The notes: a model not told the origin generated them from the letters alone. 64,000 nucleotides of DNA from Dasyornis broadbenti (GCA_013397935.1 VZRN01004250.1:867131-931130); one strand, 5' to 3'; numbered from the stretch's first letter, positions 1 to 11,814 are shown. Program-made: numbers and translations.

Positions 1-30
1 ATAAATATAAATATATATATATATATATAT
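1..30. repeat. (AT)n microsatellite at window edge
   Basis: The window opens with an A/T-only stretch that becomes a pure AT dinucleotide run from position 11 to 30. It probably continues outside the window to the left. Such runs are usually length-polymorphic. Confidence 0.9.
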
Positions 31-1330
31 CTTCTAGTAAGTAAAAGATTAAGTATGTCTTTTATAGGAGGAACATATTAGAAAAGTGTTTGACTGTGAA
101 TGACATAATCTGTGCCTGCCTGGGTTTGAAGACAGCCTGAAGAAAGGTGTAAATACCTAAATCTTGTATTCATCTCGGTCTCGCATTAACTCATTTTGCT
201 TCTTAGCAACACACGTAAGAAGGCAGAGGGTGATCTCACAATTTGCTCTGCCAACTTGTTAGAAATTCCCACTGGGAACGTTCAGAAGGAAAATTATCCC
301 TCAGAGCTATCACACTTTGAAGTTCCCTGCAGCTTCCCTGGATACATTTAGCCTTGAGGAAGGGTACCAGCCGCAAAAACCCCCAGAGGAATGCAAATTC
401 CATGGAACAGGATACCTGAATGTCCCTTCCAGAGTGGGGGTGTGCTTTGCTGGACACAGCAATCCCACCCCAAACCATAAATGCCTTGCCAAAAGTAGCT
501 GATCCTACCCTGGGCAAGGCTTTTGCCCCTTGTGGGAATGGGAATGCTGGGAAGTGGCCTTTAGCCCCAGTTTGTGACTGCGCCAACACCACTGAACACT
601 TCGCTGATTTAACTGAGGGCAGAGCTTGACCCTCAGTCCTCGTTAGCTCCACTCCATGTCAGAGACACTTCAACCACTGGACCTGTGCTCCAAACCTTAT
701 TATGGCATGTTATCATATAATAAATATGTGATTAATGATAACTGAGCACCACTTAATGAGAGGTTTTCTTGCTTTTTCTATTTATATTACCGCATACAAC
801 CCGAACCCCTGATAATTAAATGTTACATAAAATATTCCAATACCAGCAATCCTGGGAACATCTTTTTGAACACTTGGCAACCTCGTAAAGGTTTGTCATT
901 AACGAGCATGCCCTAATGTGACATTCCACTTCAGCAGCCTCTCTGAGAAGGTCTTTTTTTTTTTTTTTTCCCCCCATTGCAGCAAGGAGCTGAAGGCTGA
1001 CTTATCCAGCAGAAGAAGCAGGTGTTGCAGCGCTGCTCCCTGTGGAGGTTATTTCAATACCCAGACGTCATTAGCACTGAGCTACAGGACGTTGTAGTGC
1101 AGTAAATGCGTCACGTTGCACTGGCTGCCGTGGTCCTCTGGTGCATCCTGCCATGGATCATCCCAGGATCCTGTCAGCAAAGGTTGTTTGAAAGGGAGGG
1201 ACTGGTTCCCGTGAGCAGAACTGCAGAGCAAGGAGGAAGATTGCAATCTATTCCCCCCCCACCCCTTTTATAGACTCTATCTTCCTTGCACTCACTTGGC
1301 ACTGAAATAAAGGAAAAATACTGTGAATTC
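31..1330. other. Unique non-coding DNA, no gene seen
   Basis: No gene, RNA gene or recognisable transposon is visible. Frames of up to 138 codons lie on the minus strand around 236-652 but resemble no known protein. The stretch holds a T16 run followed by C6 at 954-975 and a C8 run at 1,253-1,260. The segment 680-900 is AT-rich. I cannot tell whether this is intron or intergenic DNA. Confidence 0.6.
954..975. repeat. T16-C6 homopolymer tract
   Basis: Sixteen T are followed directly by six C. It is a pure pyrimidine tract with no adjoining retroelement body that I can recognise, so it is simple low-complexity sequence. Confidence 0.85.
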
Positions 1331-1412
1331 CAGGATTGTGGAATGGTTTGGATTGGAAGGGACCTTTAAAGGTCATCTCATCCAACCTCCCTCAGGAAGC
1401 AGGGACAGTCAA
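1331..1412 (-). mobile_element. CR1 LINE 3' fragment
   Basis: The plus strand reads as the reverse complement of the CR1 3' end: GAATGGTTTGGATTGGAAGG, then GACCTTTAAAGGTCATCTC and TCCAACCTCCCT. The element therefore lies on the minus strand, with its 3' end near 1,331, and it is strongly 5'-truncated. CR1 is the dominant LINE of birds. No coding part remains. The inner boundary near 1,412 is approximate because similarity fades. Confidence 0.88.
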
Positions 1413-1738
1413 AGGGTCCAGTTTAGTGAAATTGTATAAACATCAATATTAGCTGAGAATAACAATATAAATACTACCGAGTTACCTCAACGACCCTGAT
1501 GGTGCAGCACTCTTCCAGTGGCTTCACCAGGGAAGGGTTTTGCACTGCACTAGGGTTGGCTCATGATCCCATTTTGGAACAGGTAATATCTTGGATGGAT
1601 GGGACATGGATTTGGGTGCCTGTGCAATCTCTTGCTTGCCATGTTGGAGAGGCTCTGCTCATTCTGGGGACTTGCGAGTCCCTTAAGCTCCTTGTCCCAG
1701 GAAAACCTAGCCTAGTTTAACAAGACATATTCTATGCC

Positions 1739-1876
1739 TTAGAATAACAGGATAATTCAGGTTTGAGAGGACCTCAGGAGGCTCTGTTGGATCAGACCAT
1801 GTTATTGAGGGCTTTATCCACTCTTGCCTTAGCTGGGATACAGAGGGAATTCTTTCCACATTCATTTTCCAAATGA
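1739..1876 (-). mobile_element. Older CR1 LINE 3' fragment
   Basis: From AGAATAACAGGATAATTCAG through GAGAGGACCTCAGGAGG, then GGGCTTTATCCA and TTCTTTCCACA, the order of blocks matches the reverse complement of a CR1 3' region. That order is a terminal repeat, then 'ttgggttggaagagacct', then 'gggctttgtcca', then 'attccacaacc'. It is more diverged than the copy at 1,331, so it is probably an older subfamily or a separate insertion. It is minus strand, 5'-truncated and non-coding. Confidence 0.75.
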
Positions 1877-3173
1877 AGCTGGATTTTTTTAGTTTTGCAT
1901 CTGGGCTGGACTGATAGCAAAATCTGCTGTCAGCAATATGAGGTACTGGGTAGTCTTACTGCACATGGTGGGGTAGGAAGCTGTTGCTAATACAGCAAGG
2001 ATGAAAACGCAGAGCTCTGGCACGTCGAAATAAAACCAGGTAGAAACAGGTACTGAATGAAACAGTTCAGAGCAAGATGCTGCTTGAGCTCCATAACTAC
2101 AAACCCCGAGAGAGAGAAGGGCCCTGCAGACACCCAGCCAGCTGATGGAGCGATCTGAAGTCACTCCAACCAACATCTGCTTCAGCAGGAGCAGAACTTG
2201 CCTCGGTGTTGTTAGCACAAGTCACAGTTTACACAACATGAAGTGTTTCCATTTCCGACTGAGGTTTGCATTTGAGTGCTGGTTTCTGGGAATAGAAGAG
2301 GATAATTTTATCTAAACCGATTTTCCCACCCCCAACAATTTTACCCAGCAGGTCTCAGGTGCCAAGTGGAGCTTCACTCGTGGCTCTGCCTGTGTATTCA
2401 CAGGAGAGACCTTTTTTAATTCTTTAGCAATTCCTTTGTTGCTGGAGGAAGGGAATGAAAGGCTGCCTGAATGAAGGGAGGCATGACCCCGGTGTCTTAA
2501 TAAAATAAAATCCTCTGGGGTTGGCCCAGAGGTTACACTTCCATTGCCTTGGGAGAGACCTGGATTAATTCCTGCCCTGGTCCTTTGCTCTGAGGCCCAG
2601 CAGCGGCGATGCTGCAGAGGCTTTGGCCAGCAATACTCAGCAATGACCTTTCTGGCTGTTTACAGGGCACTGTGGATGAGCCCCTGGGGCACCCAACCCT
2701 CCTCAGCTGGGCAGCACCGCCAGAGGGGAGTGGGACAGATGACAGCCCAGGTTATGGAAGTGGACTCAGGGCTTTTCTGGGGGCAAAGGACTTGTCCTCA
2801 GGTTTAAAAATGAAAAAAAAAAAAAGCAGAGACGGACACACCCCGCTGCCACAGCTAGGCAAGATGTGGGATATTCAACAACGTATTATTTGCTGGAAAG
2901 AAAATGTAGTTTTTTATTTAAAATGTGGCTCTCAGTGAAAACCATGTTTATAAAATTTCAAACAATGTATGTTTTGTGGTTGTTGGGACTGAGCACAGCA
3001 CTCCTCATGGAGCTTTAAATCATTTCATATGAATGCAAAAGAGCTCGCTGCTTTGCTGAATCGAGAGATCTCCAAAAGAGCCTGAATGTGAAAAGAAAAG
3101 TAACAGCTGAAAATTCCAACCAGTGGGCTCGAGTTTTCCAAGGCCTGTTTGCTTTGGCCTGCCTCTGCCATTC

Positions 3174-3189
3174 CTTTCTTTCTTTCTTT
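3174..3189. repeat. (CTTT)4 microsatellite
   Basis: Four uninterrupted CTTT units lie within a longer pyrimidine run that begins near 3,171. Confidence 0.85.
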
Positions 3190-4815
3190 AGAAGTGTGAA
3201 ACTGGTTGGTCGCTGGTATTTGTTCTGTGGTCTGCACTAACTGTTCCATCTGTGTAAACTCCGGCTCGCCAGCCTGGGAGTTTAACAACACTTTCCCTTC
3301 AGCTGGAAGGAAAATGAAAGTCCCGTTAAGTGGCACTTTGAAGCTTTGCAAAACACACTGCGCTGGGTTTGAGCACAGAGTGGGAAGGTCGGCTCCTGCT
3401 CAGGACCCATCACAGCCTGGAGCCAGCGGAGCAACCCCGGAGCATCTCGCGGCACACGCAAGGAGCAAAGGAAGCGGCTAAAGCCTGGTCACACACGAGG
3501 AGAGACACACAGCCAAGTCAGCTGTATTTTTATTAGGGATATCTCTTTGTCACTGATTATAAAGACTTTGATCTCGGAAAGTATTCAGGCTCTAAAATCG
3601 TCTCTTACGCTGCCGCACAGGAGTTAAATGCCCAAATATCTCACTGGGCCTGGTTTCCCCTTCATGTCACACATTAGACTTGCAGGTTTTCTTTTCCTTC
3701 ATGTCCAGCCTAGTCCTAAAATGAGTCCAGTTCCCCTCTGAACAACCAGTTCAGCTGTGCCCCACATGACTAAATCTTTGATCGCCTCTGATTTTTAGGA
3801 CTGAAGATATTTCTGGGGTGACATTGTCATTCCAGGTCACCACTACAACTGATGTTTTATCTGTGGGTTGCCAAACTGTGATTCAATTTTGAGTTCAGCT
3901 TCCAGACAACCTCTGTATCCTTGACCAAGTCCTGGGGAGCGTAGGCTGAGGAGCAGGCAGCTCCAGTAGCCTTTGATGGAGGAGGCCCTCACTCTGTCAG
4001 GTCACCAGCCTGAGCTGGGTGAAGGGCTGACCCCACCCTGGCAGGACTCTGAGTCTGGCTCTGATGTCACCACTCCATTCCTAGGCCATCTCCAATCTAG
4101 AGTTAAGCCCAGCTCAGTTCTTCCCCCAATGTAAAACATAAAAAACCCTGATTAAATCCATTCTCAGATTTTTATTCACACAGAAAAGACAATTGAAATG
4201 CTGTTTTGCCTCCTACTTCCATGCCGTTTTCCTTCTGCCCAGTGATGTGTATTTGTCCTTCCCAGGGTTCAGCCCTCCCTAGACCGTACTCCAGAGCCCC
4301 GGGCATAAGGCTGCCTTTTTCCCTTCCTCTTTTTTCATGTTGATTTTTTTTGTTTCCTGACTGTGTGCTTAGCAAGGGTATGTTTTTGAAGCTGTGTAGG
4401 GGTTTTAGCTGCCTGAATTCTGTGATGGCTAACAGAGAAGCTGTGCTTGTGTTATTACACAAGCAATACTTTGAAAATGTGTAGTAAAATTCAGGATCAG
4501 TTACTATCAACATAGGAGAGGGATATATCAGCTCAGAAAAAATCATTGCTGCTGAGAAAGCAGAATTCATCAGATTCTTCTAAAATAATGTTTCTCAACT
4601 TTCGTATGAACTCCCAACAGCTGTTGAGTTCAATCGTGTTTCCTCCTAATCAAAATATATACTGTTGGTTTTTTTCACAGAAAATTTAGAGGAGGGCAAA
4701 GAGGATTGCAAGTGTTTTAAAGAAAACTACAAGTGACACTGGAAGTAAGTGTGTGTTTGGAAGATGATTTTCAATAAATAACCAGCTTACCGAAAAAAAG
4801 CCTTTCCCTAAAATT

Positions 4816-4837
4816 CAAACAACAACAACAACAAAAA
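4816..4837. repeat. (CAA)n microsatellite
   Basis: A short run of CAA units ends in A5. It is simple sequence with no transposon attached. Confidence 0.8.
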
Positions 4838-4914
4838 TCCCTGAATCTTTTCAGATTTTTTTCTCCTGCTCCTTTTTAATGTTTAAAACCTGATTCTTTT
4901 CAAATACATTTTAC

Positions 4915-5260
4915 TTCAGCTGCGACATCTTATTTCCGCTGAAAACAAACTTCTGTGGAAAAGTCCAAGCAGCTTTTCTCTGCAAGGATTTGGCGATGTC
5001 ACTTCAAGAAACGTTCACGAAATATTCCATCACATAGCCTTTGCTGTAGGTAACCAGAGATATTTGTTCTCTGAAGAAAACTCTTGCATAATGCAGACAC
5101 CTTTTCATTTTTTCTGCACTCGAGCTCGAACGCCTGTACCTGCCAACCTACTTCAACCAAAGAAAGGTCAGTTGCACATTTGCATAAAATCGAATGCATT
5201 TGCATAAATCAAGCTGCAACTTTATGTATTACATTGATCTGGAATGCATATTGTGTTTCT
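4915..5260. promoter_or_regulatory. Candidate distal regulatory element with octamers
   Basis: This AT-rich block keeps several CpGs (for example in GCTGCGACATC, GAAACGTTCACG and CTCGAGCTCGAACG). It carries two exact ATTTGCAT octamers in the same orientation at 5,178-5,185 and 5,198-5,205, 20 bp apart start to start, with ATGCAT overlapping at 5,194-5,199. GTTGCA and TGCAAC flank the pair as an inverted repeat. ATTTGCAT is the known binding site of POU/Oct factors. That the block is an enhancer is inference from composition and motif clustering; no alignment was available. Confidence 0.3.
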
Positions 5261-6824
5261 CGTGGTGGCAGGCGATGAGAGGCAGCAGCAGCCAGTTAGA
5301 GGAGTGTCTGTCTTCAGCTCAGCCCTGCGCTGGAGTGAGTAGAGATCAATCCCTGAGTGCACCTGACTGCTCACAGATGTCAGTGAGAGCACGGCAGACA
5401 GTCAGTTCTGCTTCTGCTCAGCTCACCAGAGCGTGTGAGACTATTTTTTCCCCATTTTTTTTACCTGTTGTGCTTTCCTGGAGTCACGGAATCAAACCTG
5501 TGGGTGTCAGAGGTCCACGTAAGCTGAAAATTCAGATTAAACTATCCAAAGTTAGGCTTAGCCAAGCTCATCAATAAATTGAGGTACCTAAGATTTTTAT
5601 ACAATAAGTTTTAGTTCATTTGAGTTTATTCAAGATAGGAGGGCCGTGACATATTTGGGTCCAATTTTTTGATTTGATGAAAGTGGCAGAGAAAATCCAG
5701 ACTCTCCTAAATCTGAGGAACTTAAGACTTCACATTAATTTCAAATTCTAGGAAATATCTAATAAAACCACTACAGCTAGCACTGTTCAAATTGCCAATA
5801 TATTCAAATGCAATTCAGAAGTGCCAAAGTGATGATGTGCCAGGAGAGCTTCTGCTCCTGCTCTGAGTCCACAGTGGCATCAAGTCCTGTCCTGGAAAGT
5901 CCAGGGGCCAGGCCATCTGCTCTCCATGCTGACCTCTGGCAAAGCTTTTTCTTAAGAAACCACCTGAGCAGCTCCAGGCTGGCCTCTTAGAAAAATTGTG
6001 TCATTCCTTTCACCCTTAAACCCACCTAAGTAAAAGATCTTGTAACAGCAACAAAGAGCTCCGTGAGGGGGCTTTTCTGAGCACTGGAGATTAGCTGGGG
6101 TTAACAGTCCCCTGGTCGCTGATCTCTCCAGTGTGGTGGTGGAGATGTGGAACCTTTCAAAAGGATTCATTCCTGGCTGCTGGAGTCTCCATGAAAGAGC
6201 CCCATAAGGTCTAGGTGTGGTTTTTAGCAAATCAGCCCTGGCCCCCATCACCCCAGGCGTTGCCTTAAAGCCAAAACTGCTTCCCTCTGGCATTTTTAGC
6301 AGCGTGGCTGTTCTCACTGCAGATTTGTTTCCTCTGTGGTTTTGAACCCTGTTGCCTTCCATGCTGGTAGGGCCAGCATAAGGGGAAGTAGCTGGGGAAA
6401 TGCCCCTCCTGTTCCTGTGCCAAAAGCAGAGGAGAACTCTGCCTTCTATCTTTAGCTGGGGGAAGCAGCATTCCCTCGTGCTTCCCTTTCCTGCCCCGCT
6501 GTGCAGAGAGGGCTCCCCGGAACGTTTCAGCTGCTCCAGCTGGATGTTGGGAGGAGCTGGTGGCTGTTACTCATCTTGGACAAACTCAGTTCCTCTCCTC
6601 CTGAGCGCCTCTTCGTGCCCTGCTGAGCCTCAGGGCCTTTGCACCAAGGGCACACCACAAGAACCAGGCCAAAAAACCCCCTTTAGATTTAATTAGAGAA
6701 AATCTGCCTTTGCAAAATGATTGAAAACAAGAGGCCATTTTAAAAGTGTTACCAAGACTTTGAAAGTGTCAAGAGCATTTTGGAAGCTCTGCCGTCCATG
6801 GTGTATTTCTTGCGTCACCGTGTG
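5261..6824. other. Unique non-coding DNA, no gene seen
   Basis: There is no gene or transposon that I can recognise. The segment 5,800-6,660 is GC-richer, and overlapping frames of up to 136 codons occur there on both strands without any domain-like sequence. The segment 5,580-5,800 is AT-rich unique DNA. Confidence 0.6.
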
Positions 6825-7172
6825 ATGTCTTAGCTCCTGGCTGGATAATAATCAGACAGATATCCCATAATGCAGAACATCAAGTCATTATCAGACCCTG
6901 GAATAAAAAAAGTAAAATCAAACTAAATACAAGATAAAGCAATATCCTATGAACAAGTGATTTGTCTGATACCATTCTACTGAAGGCGTCTTCATTGAGT
7001 TCCAGTGACAGCAGATGAAAGGCAGGACACAGAGAAGACTGCTTTGAGCTTGCGCTAAAGTTGCTTTTAACTACAATTACAAAGTCAATTAGAAAGTCAT
7101 TTCAGCACTAATGAAGCAACAAATGATTGATGCTTTCTGGCAGGAAATACAGCCTGGTAAATACAGCTGAGC
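6825..7172. promoter_or_regulatory. Candidate conserved non-coding block
   Basis: This AT-rich, non-repetitive stretch has many homeodomain-type cores (GGATAATAATCAGA, CAATTAGAAAG, CACTAATGAAG, AAATGATTGATG) and evenly spread short motifs. Its texture resembles vertebrate developmental CNEs. It ends just before an A-rich run at 7,173-7,190. The only evidence is composition and motif density. Confidence 0.22.
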
Positions 7173-7229
7173 AAAAAGAAAAAAAAAAAAGGCAATTCGA
7201 AGTTACAAGACATCAAAAGGTTAGGGGGT

Positions 7230-7256
7230 TTGTGTGTATATATGTATATGTGTATG
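7230..7256. repeat. Imperfect (TG/TA)n tract
   Basis: Alternating purine-pyrimidine TGTGTATATATGTATATG sequence, a short degenerate dinucleotide microsatellite. Confidence 0.75.
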
Positions 7257-8433
7257 GGAATGCAAATTTGCAAAATTAAAATGTTTCAGTTTTGGGGGTG
7301 CAGATGAATATCTTTGACCAGATTGAGTTCATACTCCCAGTCATTCTGGTGTAACCTATAACATGCTCAGGCTGGCAAATGCGTTTCCAGATCCCAGGCT
7401 GGACTGGGAGCACTTCACTGCCTAGGTCAGGTGTCGGTCATTTCACTTCACGTCCAGTAGGCTTTGGGGAGAAGTAGAGGTGAAGAAAGCATAAATCCAG
7501 TGATATATTATATACCACGCACAATATATTATGTATTACTTGTATTAAATATAGATCTATTTCTCTATCAGTATAGACACATACAGATGTACATATATTT
7601 CCAGTTGCTCCTGCCTTGAAGAGGCGATAGATCAATGCATTATTCTGTTCTCTTTCCTGTGGCTTCTATTGCTCTCTCTGGGTTTAAAATCAATATTGAT
7701 GTGATGCCTTGGCCTACAAATCTAATCCCAGGTGGGATTAGAAATTCTCTCTGTAGCAGGAAGAGAATCCTAGGAGAGGATTCAGACTACATCCAACCGC
7801 TGAGATACAGAGAGGTTTCTGAGCTTTGTCCAAACAGAGAATCTCAGATTTCAGTCCTTGGAGCAGACCAGGTTTTCCTTCGCCATGGTCCAGCAGCACA
7901 GAGCTGTGGCTGCAGGGCACTCCAGCAGGAGCAGTGGCAGATGCCCAAAGCTGATGCAACGCAGAAGAATCAGGGAAAATGCTGCAGCACAAACTCCTTG
8001 AGCAAAAAAACCCCTTCAATGCAGTTATGCCCTCCACACACAGGTGCGGTCTAAAACCTGCTGCTAGCACGGAGCTGCTTGTGTGTTATAGCTATGTCAC
8101 AGAGGCTTGATTAAGCAAGAAAAATTTCCTGAGTTTTCCTGTAATCCTCGTGAAACTGGATTGCAGCAAGGAGAATGAAAATTCTGGGAAAGGTCATGGT
8201 GGCAGTTTCAGCACTGTAGGTGCAGGGTACCTGGACATGGCAAAGCTCTCCCTCCCCACACAGCCTGGGCCATGGAGCTGCTCCAGGGGTTTTCCCTGTG
8301 AGGATTGCGTGGATGTCAGGATCAGAAGCTGCTACCTCTGGGCCTGGGCACACACACAGCCACTGCCTGAAGGAGTCTGACTGCTCGTTTCAGCCATGTT
8401 TCATACTTCCCAACTGGGGATTTTACGTGCTTC

Positions 8434-8470
8434 AAAGCACACTAAAGCACACTAAAGCACACTAAAGCAC
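8434..8470. repeat. 10-bp tandem repeat (ACTAAAGCAC)
   Basis: Three exact copies of ACTAAAGCAC (8,441-8,450, 8,451-8,460, 8,461-8,470) follow a partial copy AAAGCAC at 8,434-8,440. The perfect identity suggests recent slippage or duplication. It is a minisatellite seed with no coding context. Confidence 0.95.
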
Positions 8471-8961
8471 GTGTGTTCAGGGTGCTTGATCCTCTCCAAG
8501 GCAAACACTTCCATGAGGTCTCTCTTCTGCCAGCTGACAGCTCCATGCTCTGTGGGCACCACCTCTGCCCACACCGAGCTCGTTCCATCGCCCCTGTGCC
8601 CTGGATCTCCTTTCTCTGTGCAATTACATGGAAAGCTGCAATTTCACTGCAGAACAACAGCAGTGCACCGAGCAATCGGCCAGACGGAAACATTTCCTTA
8701 AGGCCATTTGTTTATAGCATCCTTGCACTCACCACCAGAGGTTTTTTTCTTGTTTTAATCCAGGCACACGAGGGCTGCATCTTGCAGTTGTTACAGGCCT
8801 AAGGTACCCTGTGAGCAGCCACCTTCCTTCCTCTGGGACCTGTGAGCTGGGTTTGGTTCATGGTGTGCTTGGTCTGTCTCTGGAGAGGCTGCAGTAAAAT
8901 GATTGCTGAACCCATCTCCAGTTCACTCCTGCTAATTAAACACCTCTGGTTCAGCGTTTGC

Positions 8962-9030
8962 TCGCTCCTTTATTTTCCCCCTCACCCACCCCCCCGCCTT
9001 CTTTTTTTTTTTTTTTTTTCTTTTTTTTTG
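8962..9030. repeat. Polypyrimidine tract with T18/T9 runs
   Basis: A mostly C/T stretch ends in T18 (9,002-9,019), C and T9 (9,021-9,029), with a C6-rich part just upstream. It is low-complexity sequence that is hard to assemble and can mispair. Confidence 0.85.
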
Positions 9031-9976
9031 GCTAGTTCCAAGAGGATATTATTTTTAGCTCAGGAGGGTTAAAGGGGAAGGAAATTGTGCCAGAATCAGG
9101 TTGTTAGGAGATGGGGAGAGAGGAAAAAAAATGCTGGGGGTGGGGGGAGACCTGCAGTGATTAAAATTCCATCTTAATAATAAGACAGAAAGCTGTGGTG
9201 CACAGGCCCAGCCTAAATGAAGCTCCTGAATTAGAAGCGCTTTCCAAAATTCCTCTCTGGACAATTTAATTAGGCGACAGGTATTTCCACAGTCACACGG
9301 TGCTTCCACTCGGCAATCAATAAAACCTCCAAGAATTCTTACCCCAGAATCCCATGAAGAAAGCAAAACAAAACTTCCAGCAGCACACGGAGCGGGATGT
9401 GGGGAGATCGGCCTGGCTCCCCTGCTCGCCATCCCACCCTGCCCAGCTCTGGAATAGATGGTGCAGGAGCTCAGTCCTGAGCGGGGGCAGGAGGTTAAAC
9501 TCCAGCTCAGTGTCTGATAAAGTCCATACCCAGGCACTGCGCTCCCCAGCCTGCCCATAACCCTGGGGTTGGCTCTCGCACGGTGTCAGTGCCGGATTGG
9601 CGTGTGCAGCCCTCAGCCCTGGCACCAGCCATGCCATCCATCCACGCCAGCTCTGCTCTCTCCTTGTGCTGTTCTCCCCCAGCGCCTCCTGCCCGTCCGT
9701 CTCTGGAGCAGTGGTTGAGGATGCTGGATCCCCAGCCCCTCCCTGGCAGCACAGAGCACTGTGCAGAGGGGATGTTTTCATCTCAGGCAGCTTGGAGAGC
9801 TGGAGAAAGAGAAACCTGAGCATTTCTCCTCCCCCAAACCACTAAACCTCATGTTCACCATTTATAATTAATAAATCAAAATAATTTAAAAAAAAATAAA
9901 GTCAGTTATTTCCTTTTATTGTATAAATGCTCTTTGTAGCCCGTGAAAGCAAGAATTATATCCTTCTGCCCAAAAA

Positions 9977-10165
9977 TTCATAGCATTATTGAATGGTTTG
10001 GGTTGAAAGGGACTTTAAAGCTCATCTCATCCCAGCCCCCTGCCATGGGCAGGGACACCTTCCACTATCCCAGGTTGCTCCAAGCCCTGTCCATCCTGGC
10101 CTTGGGCACTTTCAGGGATGATGCATCCAGAACTTCTTTGGGCAAATCTACCCAGACATTGCTAT
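9977..10165 (-). mobile_element. CR1 LINE 3' fragment
   Basis: This is the clearest CR1 copy in the window. The plus strand shows the reverse complement of the 3' end: GAATGGTTTGGGTTGAAAGG, CCCCCTGCCATGGGCAGGG, ACACCTTCCACTATCCCAGG, TTGCTCCAAGCC, CCTGGCCTTGGGCACTTTCA and GGGATGATGCATCCAGAACT. The 3' end lies near 9,977 and the element is truncated at about 10,165, so only the terminal 190 bp or so remains and no reverse-transcriptase part is present. It is a minus-strand insertion. Confidence 0.95.
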
Positions 10166-11593
10166 GCTGGAGGATTCAGAGCACCACAACAAAGGAGATA
10201 CATTACTTTTACCTGAAAAGTATCACTGACTTTATTTAAAAAACAAGGGTAACAATGTAGGCCATGCACTGACAGGAAAAATGGGAATTTCTAGATTTAC
10301 CGGATAATATTCCTTCCTGCAACACTGTTTTTCTCATCATTCCTTCTACTGGCTTGTCTTGTATAAATCTTCCTTAATTAATTAAATAAATCTCCCAAAC
10401 ATTTGATGCTGCCTTAACATTTTCTTGAAAAGGCTAAATGAGTGAAAATATTCTTAGATTTCCTTGGAGTTAAAACCAGAGAAATTAAGAACAAGGCTTA
10501 TCAACTGACTCTTATCAAGTGTCAGTTGTAGGCACCAAACTCCCGTGGAATATCTGCCTGTGTGACATCGCTCAGTGACTTCAGCAGTCCCTCCTGGAGG
10601 GTCACGTAGTCACCAGCAGACTTCCCAGTATCAAGGGCTGGATGGACAGACAGGCTGGACGACCTAAATCCAAATTAAGCACCCAGAAGGAGTGAAAATT
10701 TGGAAAATTCTTGAGGATTTTTAGTGAGTCAGAGTTCACTCAGTGCTCATGGGAAGCGTGCTTTTCACTCACGTGGGTGTTCCAGCCTTCAACAAACACA
10801 GTCTCTGGTAACTACCAGCTACTGCCAGGAAGAATTGCCTAATTCCTCAGGAAATGGCGTGAGTTTGCATTCCTTGAACCTCTGAGCAGTTCTCTGCCTT
10901 TTTTCTTGAGTGGGTGTCTGAGTGCCCAGGTTAGGAGGGTGCTGGGGACAAAGCATCAATTTTTGCACCGTGCTGGGAGAGAAGAGAGTGTTCCAATCCA
11001 TCCTTGTTTGTAGAGAACTGCGAAAGTATTCACAAGTATCTGTGTTCTCATTTAACATGTGATGATGATTTCATTTAATCTGAAGGGATTCTTCCAGTTG
11101 CAAGAGTTCTTACCCCCTGTTAATTAAAGATCCATTGATTTCTAAAACAAAGGAAAACACTTGTGCTTATTGAGATTTTACTGTGATGTTCAATATGACA
11201 TGGTTCTGTTGTATGGTTTAGTCATCTACAAATTTACATTTAATAAAGAACAGCTAATATGTAGAGAGATTAATTAAGAAAATATAATGAGATAGCAAAA
11301 GAATCATTGTAAATGACAAAAAGGTGAATTGATGATTAGTTTGATTACTTTTTTTTTTCCTTTGACCAATACGGAGTTGGAAATACTAAAATAAAAATAA
11401 ATATTTTTAATCAAACTGGGGTTTAGTTTAGTACACAAGGGAAACATTGAGGTCTCATGTACTTATCCAGTTAAGACATTTTAAAGTACTATTAGGAAAC
11501 AGCTACTAAGTCTGAGAGTCAAGGCTGGAAAGCATTAGCCCAGAAATTCTCTTTAATACAGACTTGATGATCTGGGCTTTAAAATCATTGCCT

Positions 11594-11648
11594 GAAAAAA
11601 AAACGAAAAAAAAAAAAGGAGAGAGAGGAAGAAAAAAGGAAAAAAAAA
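11594..11648. repeat. A-rich purine tract
   Basis: About 55 bases consist of A and G with one C (11,604), including A12, a GAGAGAG stretch and A9. It is low-complexity homopurine sequence. Confidence 0.85.
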
Positions 11649-11814
11649 CCTCTCAGCTCTCACTTACCTGAATTGCAGCTTCAAAATTTGTCCCCCATAT
11701 TCACCGTATGCACTGCTCTTCATCCAAGTGTTGGGTTTCCCATGGTGCTGCCAATCTGGAATGTCAAATATTAAGGCATGTAAAAAACAATGAATCCAGC
11801 CCATTAATTGTTTA

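Larger units (their letters stand above)
1877..4914. other. Unique non-coding DNA, no gene seen
   Basis: There is no recognisable gene. It contains a perfect 8-bp-stem hairpin (2,512-2,532), an A13 run (2,813-2,825), (CTTT)4 at 3,174-3,189 and a short (CAA)n at 4,816-4,837. The segment 3,900-4,110 is GC-richer and has few stops, but shows no protein similarity. Confidence 0.6.
7171..9972. other. Unique non-coding DNA with simple repeats
   Basis: No gene is recognised. It contains an A-rich run (7,173-7,190), a TG/TA run (7,230-7,256), a 10-bp tandem repeat (8,434-8,470) and a long polypyrimidine tract (8,962-9,030). The segment 9,380-9,830 is GC-richer and has overlapping frames of up to 168 codons on the minus strand, but these overlap one another in different frames and resemble nothing known. 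Confidence 0.6.

Noticed and set aside
3690..3750. Possible CR1 internal sequence (CCTTCATGTCCAGCCTAG)
   Set aside because: Only one short block resembles CR1; the following sequence diverges.
4919..4931. GCTGCGACATCT resembles a piece of 7SK RNA
   Set aside because: Match of about 12 bases only, with unrelated flanks.
9055..9823. Overlapping minus-strand frames of 167 and 168 codons
   Set aside because: They overlap each other in different frames, with competing frames on the plus strand, and none resembles a protein.
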